Shown here: positions 55,911-64,000 of the stretch, in pieces
Position numbering within the stretch: the stretch's first letter is position 1
How the letters are laid out: every line of letters begins with the position of its first letter
From: Moniliella sp. 'wahieum'
Taxonomy: Eukaryota; Basidiomycota; Moniliellomycetes; Moniliellales; Moniliellaceae
NCBI GenBank assembly: GCA_003971905.1
Contig: RSEE01000003.1
Location: 868,001 to 932,000, forward strand
Reading direction: 5' to 3'
DNA length: 64,000 bases
The notes under the pieces: generated by a model
What the model was told of the DNA's origin: nothing
What the model saw: only the letters and a program-made list of their open reading frames with translations
The model's database searches: none
Made by a program: the position numbers and the translations under genes

Positions 55911-57187
55911 AGTGTCTCCCTCTGGAGAGCACCTTACTTCCCTGGCCCTGTCCCACTGGGTGGCGCCCCTGGCGTGCCCGGCTAGGACCTGTGGCCGTCC
56001 ATGTTCTATGCCACGCAACCCCTTTCATATCGGTCTGTCGAGCTGAACGTTCATTCTGTTACCGCTGTGCTCGCAGTCCGCCCAGCATTTACCCTGACAT
56101 ACTTCCATAGTACCGCTCTACTCCCATCGGCTGGGACTTCCCACACAGGATATGACGTCTCCCTCCCCATCCCCCTCCCAAGCCATACAGGCCCTTTATG
56201 GAAAATGGGGGAAAGAGGACGGGTTGTTCGGTGGAAGTTCCCCACGTCTGTTGAATCAGGACCGAGTGGTCACCGCGGTTGTGGAGAGGCTACAGCAAAG
56301 AGGGACAGCGGGAGACAACTATGGAGAGCCTGAGACGATAGCCCAGGAGTGGCGACCCGGTCACGGAGGTGTGCGGGGCGCAGAAGCTGCTTGGCGATCA
56401 GTGTTTCTATCCCTTTGCGATTCCCCGCATCCCACCCGACTAGTTAGGACCAGCCTGCCCACCTACATGCATCTGGCCAACTTGTCTTGATTGAGAACCT
56501 GAGCTGATTGCGGATATACCTGGCAGGCCCGTCGGGGGGCCAAAGCCATGCCCCCAGTATATATCCCCACCCCCGTACGTCCCATATTCACTCCATCCAC
56601 CACCGCCCGGTCCCGGGCGTGCTTGGGCCCTTGGCCCTCCTTGGGTCGTTCACAGCTTCACAGAGCAAGTCTGAGGCCGCATTCGCCACCCGGCCCAACC
56701 CCGCTGTGGTTATATTGATTGCAGCCGAAGCTGAGTCAGAACGTGCTGAGTGGCGCAATGCGGAGAGAGCAGGCGAGTTACGAAGCTGGCAGCCCGCGTC
56801 GTCGACAATGAGCGACAGAACCCAACGGGGTGGGGGGAGAGGGAGACGGGGCGCAGCCATGCTGTTCGTGTTGAGGATGTCTGCCCAGTCTGTGGCGTAT
56901 CCCCTGGTGCAAGGCAAGTGCGAGCGCAGGTACAGGGGGTTGAACGGTGTTGGACGGGAATGGACACAGGAATTATACAGGTACCCGTGGGGTGGAGTGC
57001 AGCCTGGTGCCGCGCTGGGGTTGGCGGTTAGCGCGTGACGCGTGAGGCGCGAGTGCTGATATTTATAGCAGCCAGCCATGGCTGCAAGTTTAAATCGAGT
57101 TGGTTCGACGTGTTCAACGTTCAACTTGAACCTCCTGGCCGCCACCACCTCGCCCTAGCCCCTGGAGCGCCTCCACTTGTGCTGGGC
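55911..57187. other. Gene-free interval
   Basis: No gene can be supported. Two overlapping frames on opposite strands near 56508-57148 lack motifs. A short AACGTT palindromic segment lies at 57108-57127. Confidence 0.4.
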
Positions 57188-58645
57188 ATGCCGCATGTCG
57201 TGGACGACGCGGAGCCTGGCTCTGCCCGCTCGACCACATCGTCTCAGTCCACCGTCACACTCCTCCCCACCACAGCGCATCCTTTCCCCTTCCACCTCGC
57301 GCGCCGTTGCCAGCCGCACTGCCCCAGCCCCCCTCAGCCTCGATGTGGACCTGCCACCGGTTGAGGAGCCTCGGCTGCCTCCTCCGCCCCCCCGTCCCCG
57401 CCCACAGGAAGGCCGTTCGCACCTCCCCGACCCGGTCAGCTACGGATCCAGTCTTCCCGGCTCGAGCATCTCTAGTTCGCTCCTCGAAACCGATACAGAA
57501 GCCGGGGAGAGCGGACTGACGTTCACGGGCTATTCCACCTTTCCAGTGTCGACGCCGAGTCGTCTGTCATGGGAGGCGCGCGGGCCGAGGGACGGAGAAA
57601 GAAGACCCGGAGAAGAAAACGCCCCCCGGAACCTGGAGTGCCATTTCCGAGCCAACCTGACCCTTCCAAGCCCCTGCGGCCAAGACACTACCGCAAACGC
57701 AAGGCCCAGCGCGGGTTGTCCGCTGGTTCCACCGCTCTGAAGGCATGTTCCTCTTTGCGCTGGCCCAAGTCTTTGTCGCAGCGTGCGTACCGCTCCTCGA
57801 TCTGGTGCAACTTAGTTTTCCCGAGATTGTTCTAGGAGAGATGAGTGTCGCCTCCTTTGGAGCCTTGCTGTTTCTTGTTGTAAGCCGGACCCCTGACCCG
57901 GTCTTGGGCCCTCCGGGGGTCCGTCTACTTCTCTTGCTTCGTGGGGCGCTGGGCGTAGTCACACTCTTTGGTCTGTCCCTCTCGCTCTCCTCGCTTCATA
58001 CCAGCGACACGGTAGCCCTTCTTTTTCTCGCGCCGGCCTTCACCTATTTCTCGGTGCCGCCCTGCTTGGCGAGCCCCTGTTTTTGCGCGAAGTACTGGGG
58101 TAAGTACGACGTTGGCCGGGGTGGTCTTGGTCACACACTTGGTCTTTATTCCATGAAGAGCCCGACCGGATTCCTGGGCTTCCTTGCCCTTGGTCCCTGG
58201 GGCCGTGGACGACGCCTTCAGGTCCCTGGGCCTCGCCTGAGGCGGGGATCGGTCTGGTTCTGCTCAGTACGCTCGGTTTGGCAGCAAGTTACATTACGGT
58301 ACGCAGGATTGGGACGCGTGCTTCGGCGGTTCAGAGCGTATGGTCCTACACCCTTCTAGCCACGGTTGTTCTGCTTCCATCCTTGGTGCTGGAATGCGCC
58401 TGCCCAGCGAAAAGGAAGCCGTCGTGCTCCTCCTCCTGGGCATCTTGACCTTGTCGTCAGAAACACTTATGGCGCTCGCGCTACAGCGCTCCAAGGCGGG
58501 TCGGGCCACCGCTGTTTTGCCCTTCCAATTGCTTTTTGTTCTTCTCATTCAGGCTGTACGCCTGCACCACTTCCCTCCCCTCGGTCTGCTAGGGGGGGCG
58601 CTGATCGTGCTTGGGGCCGGGTTGGTTTCCCTGGTGAAACAGTAA
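57188..58645 (+). CDS. EamA/DMT-family membrane transporter (SLC35G-like)
   Basis: Predicted ten-helix transporter of the drug/metabolite superfamily; the substrate is unknown. The N-terminal 170 residues or so are Ser/Pro-rich and basic (start tentatively the ATG at 57188). The first EamA half starts GMFLFALAQVFVAACVPLLD, then LRGALGVVTLFGLSLSLSSL and DTVALLFLAPAFTYF. In neighbouring frames it continues LFLGAALLGEPLFLREVLG and LAGVVLVTHLVF. The second half has GLVLLSTLGLAASYITVRRI and VWSYTLLATVVLLPSL, then LLLLGILTLSSETLMALALQ, KAGRATAVLPFQLLFVLLIQ and LGGALIVLGAGLVSLVKQ up to the stop at 58645. The helix pairs and the LLGEP motif are typical. Frameshifts occur near 57590, 58040 and 58370. 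Confidence 0.82.
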
Positions 58646-59399
58646 AACCTGGCCCGTGGATCGAATCGTGACCATCAAATTTTCCATGTGATCGCATGCA
58701 CCTGGCCATCCACTGCATCATTTCTCATCATTTTCAACTTTGTTTTTGCTTCAAGCTTCAAGCTTCCAACGCTCCATCCGCATTCCATTTGCCTGATCGG
58801 TCTGGTCTCTCTGCTCACTGTTACTTTATCTCCTCCATCCAATGGTTCTCCCCCTGCCCCATCCCCTCGGCTCAGCTCTGCCGCAGGACACAATTTGGCC
58901 GTCTGATCCTTTGGCGTTTTCCGGCTCTCTTTGCGTCCCCTCTTGGACTGCTTCATCCCACCCCACACGCCCCTTGGCCACAATTTCGGATTATAGGATT
59001 CAACAAGTGATGCATACGCGGTGGGACATTCCTCCTTCTATAATGTCAATCCATGACTTATGGCCGCCATCAACCGTTTGGCGACGAGACGATCAACCGA
59101 TTCCCTTTTGAGTGATCTACCCAGCCCACGACCAGACAGGGGTAGCTGCCCCCCAGCTCTGAGGGCAACCGCGAGAGACAGGCACGGTCTGCATACGAAG
59201 GTGTATCTCTGTATACACTAAGTACTCAGTGTGAGCTCCTATGTACCGGTTCGCTGCTAACTACGCAGTAGTGACTAGGGATTTCGGGTTTGACGCGAAC
59301 TGGGGCGGACGTAGGAATCGCAGCCCGCACTAAGTAGATTAATTTGCCCCAGGTAAAAGTATTGCTGGGATCAGCGGAAACACCAGCCTCGAAAAAAAA
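58646..59399. other. Intergenic between the transporter and the tRNA genes
   Basis: Contains an AAGCTTC heptamer run (58749-58767) and nothing else recognisable. Confidence 0.5.
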
Positions 59400-59471
59400 T
59401 GCCTCCTAGCCGAATCGAACGACTAATCTTCGCATTACGAGTGCGACGCCTTACCATTGAGCCAAAGAGGC
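59400..59471 (-). tRNA. tRNA-Thr (anticodon CGU)
   Basis: A full cloverleaf of 72 bases on the minus strand. The acceptor stem is GCCTCTT with AGGAGGC, the D-arm region is GGCTCAATGGTAAGGC, and the anticodon stem TCGCA/TGCGA encloses loop CTCGTAA with anticodon CGT (codon ACG). The T-arm has TTCGATT. The discriminator A is followed by a run of eight T, a Pol III terminator. No intron. Confidence 0.92.
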
Positions 59472-59738
59472 GTGGATGCTGCACCAGCTCAGCCAAAGTC
59501 AGTTGATGTACAGCTCAGCCTCCCCAACTTTTAATGCCGAAACGAAGGTCGACGGCCTCCTGTCAGTTAATAGGCCGATCTCTCCTGCTTCTCATGGCCT
59601 TGGCATTCCATCCCATTCCGATCGATCTGAGGCATCTTGTCGAACACCAGCCTCATGGAGAGCTGGACCAGCTTGACGATCCTTCTCTTGCTGCCCACAA
59701 AATGAGTAAGGCAAGGCTCATTTCCACAGGCAAAAAAT
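59472..59738. other. Space between the two tRNA genes
   Basis: Open frames only, with no recognisable gene. It ends with the T-run terminator of the second tRNA (AATTTTTT on the minus strand). Confidence 0.5.
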
Positions 59739-59838
59739 TGTCGTGTCCCGGGATCGAACCGGGGACCTTGAGGAATCCGGAGGATTGGTTATTGAAGCAC
59801 ACTTCAATCTCACGCTCTCCCATCTGAGCTAACCCGAC
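59739..59838 (-). tRNA. tRNA-Phe (anticodon GAA) with intron
   Basis: About 100 bases on the minus strand. The acceptor 5' strand is GTCGGGT and the 3' end ACACGAC (one mismatch). The D-arm is GCTCAGATGGGAGAGC, the anticodon loop starts TTGAAG, and the T-arm is CCCGG/TTCGATC/CCGGG, followed by discriminator A and a T run. About 27 extra bases after position 37 form an intron whose TTCAA can pair with the anticodon loop, as usual for nuclear tRNA introns. The anticodon assignment is less sure than the tRNA call because one anticodon-stem pair is mismatched. Confidence 0.78.
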
Positions 59839-59994
59839 GTAATGTTTAGGTGGTATCAGTACGGTTCACCCGGCTACCAAGTGACACAGCTCCGTTACTT
59901 GATGCTCCACGTCCTCCGTTTGCCCAGTTGATAATCTGTTCGGTAGAGTGGCTTTCCCGAGTGCGTTTCTACCAGCCTGTCCTCCTTGCCACTC

Positions 59995-60924
59995 ATGGGC
60001 GGCTACCTTTCCACACCGTCTCCCCAAGAGCAGGTCGAGCGCAAGTGCGCAAATCGACCACAGCCAAATGGGCTGAGATTGATGCGCGCTACACGCCCGA
60101 GCAGGTGCGGGAGATGAGCCAGCTAGAACGCGTACGTTCCCCTCATCGATCGTCCTTCTTCCTAATCCCGCCCTCCGGCCCCCACTGCTTACTCCCCGTA
60201 CGGAATATCGGCGATGAGGCTGACTTTGCTGACTGCCTCATGGGACACAGTGCACTGCCGGCCTGCCCTATTTGGCCAATGAGCCGGCCTTGGTGCGGGG
60301 CCGCCTGCGCGCCCGGAGGATCTACCACCGCTTCAACCATTCTCTCCCCAATCCAACGGATCCACCTGACCTTCCTCCCGGGGTGGAGCCGTCCGGGATT
60401 GGAGGCAGCCAGGGCGGTGCGGCAGCCGAGGCGGGCTTGGACGTGATTGGGGCGGAACGACGGGGGATGCTGGCCGAACTGTTCGACGTGGCACCGGAAA
60501 AGATGCAAACGGTGGAGATTGAGCCGCCATTGTGGGTGGACTTTGGGACGAACATCAAGCTGGAGGGTGCGTTTTATGCCAACGGAACACCACCTTTGTC
60601 GATTCGGCCGAGATCCGGATCGGGAGTGGGACGCTGTTTGGGCCAAGTGTGCATGTCTATTCGGGTACCCACTCTATCAGTGCGGCGGAGCGGGCAAAGG
60701 GATGGGAACGCGCGGCACCTGTCAGCATTGGTCGCGATTGTTGGTTGGGCGGCGGCAACACGACGGTCATGCCAGGCGTGACGATTGGGGACAATGTCAC
60801 GATTGGCGCAGGGAGCGTGGTGACGACCGACATTCCTTCCTTTTCCGTCGCGGTTGGTGTGCCGGCCAAGGTGATCAAAACCTTGGCGCCGCATGAGCGC
60901 TCCGTCCCTTCGCCTCCCGCTTAG
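59995..60924 (+). CDS. Sugar O-acetyltransferase (maltose/galactoside acetyltransferase type, LbH repeats)
   Basis: Predicted acetyl-CoA-dependent O-acetyltransferase of the Maa/LacA/NodL group. The start is at 59995 (MGGYLSTPSPQEQVERK). The N-terminal Mac domain includes TTAKWAEIDARYTPEQVREM. A 119-base intron (60132-60250, GTACGT...CACAG) leads to TAGLPYLANEPALVRGRLRA, RRIYHRFNHSLPN and RGMLAELFDV. The core reads TVEIEPPLWVDFGTNIKLEG, then, after a shift near 60580, VDSAEIRIGSGTLFGPSVHV, YSGTHSISAAERAKGWE (catalytic His) and the hexapeptide coils PVSIGRDCWLGGGNTTVMPG and VTIGDNVTIGAGSVVTTDIP, ending at 60924. The first frame shift is at about 60040. It is divergent from the two minus-strand tRNAs. 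Confidence 0.88.
60132..60250 (+). other. Intron in the sugar acetyltransferase gene
   Basis: GTACGT...GACACAG, 119 bases. It joins REMSQLER to CTAGLPYLANEP. Confidence 0.7.
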
Positions 60925-61450
60925 GACAAAAGCAGGCGCGGTGCATCCTCCTCCTTTTCTAGCCTGGGGCTTCTCCCCCCTTGGGTCACTGATCATCTCT
61001 TCTAGATTGTCGAGACGCCCCCAGAGGGGATTAATTGTAGGCGGACTCAACCAACTTGTGCTCATTTTTGCTTCCTCCACCGCCCGGGGGCTCGCGCCTG
61101 GCAAGCAGCGTCTACGCATAAGAGGCCATGTTGGGGTGTGTTGGATTGCGGCGCAGATGGCCACCATGTGCGCGTGGGTTGGCATTGCCAGCATGCCGTA
61201 TGCTCGCCTACATCGACGGTCAGCCCCGCCGTGCTGGTTGGCCGGGGGGTGGTGGCAGGCATGGCTCCTAGAGGGCTCGTAACGCGACACGTGTCGCTTA
61301 CCGGCGCTTACCGCGGAGAGCATCCGATTTCAAATTGCACCACTGAATGTTGAATGTTGTAAGTGAAAGGGTGAAACGTTCAACTGCGCAGCCCTGGTAC
61401 TACTCTGGCCCGGCGAAGCCATGGGATGTCTGCTACATCATACCAGGGCC
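60925..61450. other. Intergenic: promoter side of the Zn2Cys6 gene
   Basis: No gene is seen. A short TTGAATGTTGAATGTTG-type repeat lies near 61345-61360. Confidence 0.45.
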
Positions 61451-63362
61451 ATGGCAAGCACGCCAGACACGCCCGACACGCCCAGCACGCCAGCTCCGCC
61501 GCCGCCGCTGGCACCGGCTGTGCCGCCCAGCGGGCCAAGCGGAGGCGCCAGCGTGCACAGCTCTCTGCGACCTGTGCCGCATCGGCAAGCTCAAGTGCGA
61601 CCGCACGGCACCCTCTGCTCCTCCTGCCGCGCCCACGGCCGCCCAGAGCACGAGTGTACTCGCCACGGCGTCCCTGTCGCCGTAGCCCCCCCGCCACGGC
61701 CCCGGGCAGGAGGAGGCATCGCGCCGTCCAACTTCCACCCATCGCCGCCACCGCCACCGCCACCGCCGCCTCCACCGCCTCCACTCCATTGTTCCCACCC
61801 CTACCCCACCCGCCTCGCTCCACTCCCAATGCCCCCACCCCCTTCGCGCCTACTATCCCTGCCTTGTCCCCGCCCCCAATCTGCCCATCGTTCTCCTCTC
61901 CTTCCTCCAGTCTTTGGCACTGCATCCACTTGAATCCGTAGTGGAGGAACATTGCTGTCCGTCTGCGCCGCTTGGCCCGCTTTGCACTACCTCCACCCCG
62001 GACCGTGCACCGAGCTGGCTGGCCAGGCGGGGCCGCCCTTCCCAAGTGGGAGCAGATGGACCAGCTGCTTCAGATCTACTGGGACCAAGTGGCCGTTGTT
62101 TCCCATGGTACGACGCGGCGCAGGTACGGGGCAAGGCAGAGAGCACTGTACGGTTGCCCGACAAGCCACTCAACAGCCAGCAGGGCGGGATGCTGCCTTT
62201 GCTCGCCTTCCTCTGTGCCGTGGCAGCCAAAGTGTACAATCTGTCACCCTCCTCGCGCCTGCTTGAGTGGGAGTAGACACGGACGCGCCGGCCCGCCTCT
62301 CGGGGCTGGGAAGGCAGTGTTTCCACCAAGGTTTTCTCCAGGTAGAACAGAACGCGGTCCGATGCGCGGCTGTCCCATCGTCCAGCTTCTCATCACGGCC
62401 GGGATTGGGCTCAGCCTCGTGGCTGAGGTGGTTGTGTACTAGACACGTGTTTACGCGCTGCACGGCAGTCGCACATGGACGGACGGTTGGGCCCGGTGCA
62501 GAGGATGAACCGGAAGGAGGACATTGTCCAGGCTGCTTGCTTTCCATGCTGGTCTACCTAGACTGGTGGGTGTCGCTATCACAGGGATGCCATATGGTCT
62601 ATGAAAACACCTTCACCAGTCGTGGGAGGACGCACGTGTCCCAGAGCATATGGAGGCATTTTGCAGTGTGGGAGACCAACTGCGCATTGCCCGTCTCGCC
62701 CTTTGGCTCGAGGACGGGGAAGCGACGGGGCAGGCCGTGGCCAAGGAGGCGAGGGCGGTGCTGGACGGGCTGCCACTCGGGCTGAGAGGGACAAGTGTGC
62801 AAGCTGTGCAAGCTGTGCATGTGAAGAGCACACTCCACTTCTGCTGTTGGGGGTGCACATGCCCTTGTTTCCGGATGGTCGGGACCAAGCACGGGAGCAT
62901 GCGATGGCACTGGTCGACTTGGCGCAGGAAGCACGGCAGAGGAGGTACTGCTGCTGCGTAGCAAGCGTGCGGCGCGTCATGCACTGGTCAATGCGGGGCT
63001 GGTTCTGCTTGCGGATGCTGTGCGTGCGAGGGCGCGAAAGCACGCGCGAGAGAGGAGGCAAGGCGATGCTGGAGGCGGCGGAGAACCTGGCGGAGGCGAC
63101 CCTGGAGCGCGAGCCGGCGACGCGGGCTCTACCGGAGGGGCTGGAGGGGCTGCTGCGGATGGGCTGCTGCAGCTGGCCAGCGGGGAGGGCGATGATGCGG
63201 CGGCGGTGGCGGCGGGCAGGCGGTGCGGACGAGATGGGGGTAGGTGTGGGCGCCGTTCTGTCCGACCCGTCCTGCAGCGGGGGGGGTGCCGGCAGGGCCG
63301 TCGTAGCCGCGAAGGAGGGCTTTGTACATTTTACTCCAGGCGACGAGATAGGGTTACTCTAG
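61451..63362 (+). CDS. Zn2Cys6 fungal transcription factor
   Basis: Predicted sequence-specific nuclear regulator. It starts with the ATG at 61451 (MASTPDTPDTPSTPAPPPPL). Across a shift the binuclear zinc cluster reads QRAKRRR, then CDLCRIGKLKCDRTAPCSSC and RAHGRPEHEC (61490-61670). This has all six cysteines with C-x2-C, C-x6-C and C-x2-C spacing; the cluster spans two frames. A Pro-rich linker follows, then segments that look like the middle homology region: PKWEQMDQLLQIYWDQVAVV, SQQGGMLPLLAFLCAVAAKV, YNLSPSSRLLEWE, DQLRIARLALWLEDGEATGQ and KAMLEAAENLAEATLERE. Many shifts and probably several short introns make exons after 62270 uncertain. The end at 63362 is the stop of the last coding-like frame, and the gene could run on further. 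Confidence 0.7.
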
Positions 63363-64000
63363 CAGGTGTGGGTTGTGTTGCTGGACAGCCAGGCGGAACG
63401 CGGCGCCAAATGCAAACCCGCGCCGCATTCCGCCCCGGTGGGGCAGGCGGGGCATCCAAGCGCATCCAGCCTCCAGCGGGGCACAGCAGCACACAGCAGC
63501 CGCCGCAGCCGACCAGCCCCACGTGGAGGCCGCTGCCCCACCCCACCCTCCCCCCGAGCCCCACCGTCGCTGCGTCGCCGCCATGTCCATGCGCGAGCGC
63601 CACAGCCGCCGCCCCAGCAAGGCCTCCCGCCCCCCGCCGAGCACACCCCCCCCACCGGCGCCGCCGCCCCCGTCCCCCCGCGCTCATCACCTACGCCGGC
63701 AGCGAGCCCCTGCTCGCCAGCCCCTTCTGCGCCCATGTCCTCTCCAGCATCTCCACCCAGCTGCCCATCACCGGCATCGCCCCGCCCGCCGTCGCCCGCA
63801 CCGCGCCACCGCCCCCTGCCGCCGGCGTCTGGAGCCCCGCCCCCGCGGCCAGCGAGCTCCCGCCTCTCCACACCGAGCTCGTCGAGCTCGGCACCCACCT
63901 GACCCGCGTCCAAGCCAGCAGGATGCCTTCATCTCTCCTTCCACGCCCTCTCCTTCCCGCTCGCCCACCTCTACCTGCTGGTCTGTGACGATGCCGAGCA
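63363..64000 (+). CDS. Possible continuation of the Zn2Cys6 gene or a new gene, cut by the window end
   Basis: Strongly Pro/Ala-rich frames are open on both strands. One plus-strand frame carries ALITYAGSEPLLASPFCAHV and ELPPLHTELVELGTHLTRVQ, and then, in another frame, FHALSFPLAHLYLLVCDDAE at the very end. These pieces look more protein-like than their surroundings. No domain was recognised, and a composition artefact remains possible. Confidence 0.3.

Overview
The window is nuclear DNA of a filamentous fungus, most likely an Agaricomycete-type basidiomycete. The evidence is short introns (mostly 50-120 bp, donors GTACGT, GTATGT or GTGAGT, acceptors ending TATAG, TTAG or CAG), CT-rich leaders after TATA boxes, and a typical fungal gene set: a KRE6/SKN1 glucan synthase, a Zn2Cys6 regulator, a CDC25-type RasGEF, a DUF1765 protein and a small secreted double-psi beta-barrel protein. 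The genus cannot be fixed from the sequence alone.

Layout. 1.9-4.7 kb (+) unrecognised low-complexity coiled-coil protein; 4.9-6.1 kb (-) zinc alcohol dehydrogenase; 8.5-9.7 kb (+) RING/CCCH makorin-like protein; 10.6-14.0 kb (-) DUF1765 protein; 17.2-17.7 kb (+) ribosomal protein S19; 18.3-23.0 kb (-) SH3-RasGEF gene split by a 1.39 kb LTR element; 29.4-31.7 kb (-) predicted membrane-anchored protein; 33.8-34.8 kb (+) GNAT acetyltransferase; 35.2-38.3 kb (-) KRE6/SKN1; 39.0-40.7 kb (-) HAS1 DEAD-box helicase; 44.9-46.3 kb second copy of the LTR element; 46.8-47.3 kb (+) secreted DPBB protein; 51.1-54.7 kb (+) F-BAR/RhoGAP; 55.3-55.9 kb (+) NAC alpha; 57.2-58.6 kb (+) EamA transporter; 59.4-59.8 kb (-) tRNA-Thr(CGU) and intron-containing tRNA-Phe(GAA); 60.0-60.9 kb (+) sugar O-acetyltransferase; 61.5-63.4 kb (+) Zn2Cys6 transcription factor. 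Long gene-free stretches (6-8, 14-17, 23-29, 31.7-33.8, 40.7-44.9 and 47.3-51.1 kb) separate them.

Three things stand out. (1) Two copies of a short non-autonomous LTR retroelement (about 240-bp LTRs, TGTTG...CAACA ends, perfect 5-bp target duplications). One sits inside the coding region of the RasGEF and the other about 0.5 kb upstream of the secreted DPBB gene. (2) The gene-free stretches carry many short tandem runs with a 7-bp period. Each unit is a palindromic hexamer plus one base, and the phase is kept even when the palindrome changes within a run. (3) Almost every gene, including essential ones (S19, NAC alpha, HAS1), carries single-base frameshifts. The two LTR-element copies also differ mainly by one-base indels, often in homopolymers, so the frameshifts are best read as sequence or assembly errors. 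Most CDS entries below are therefore outer limits of a gene whose frame must be followed across small indels as well as introns.
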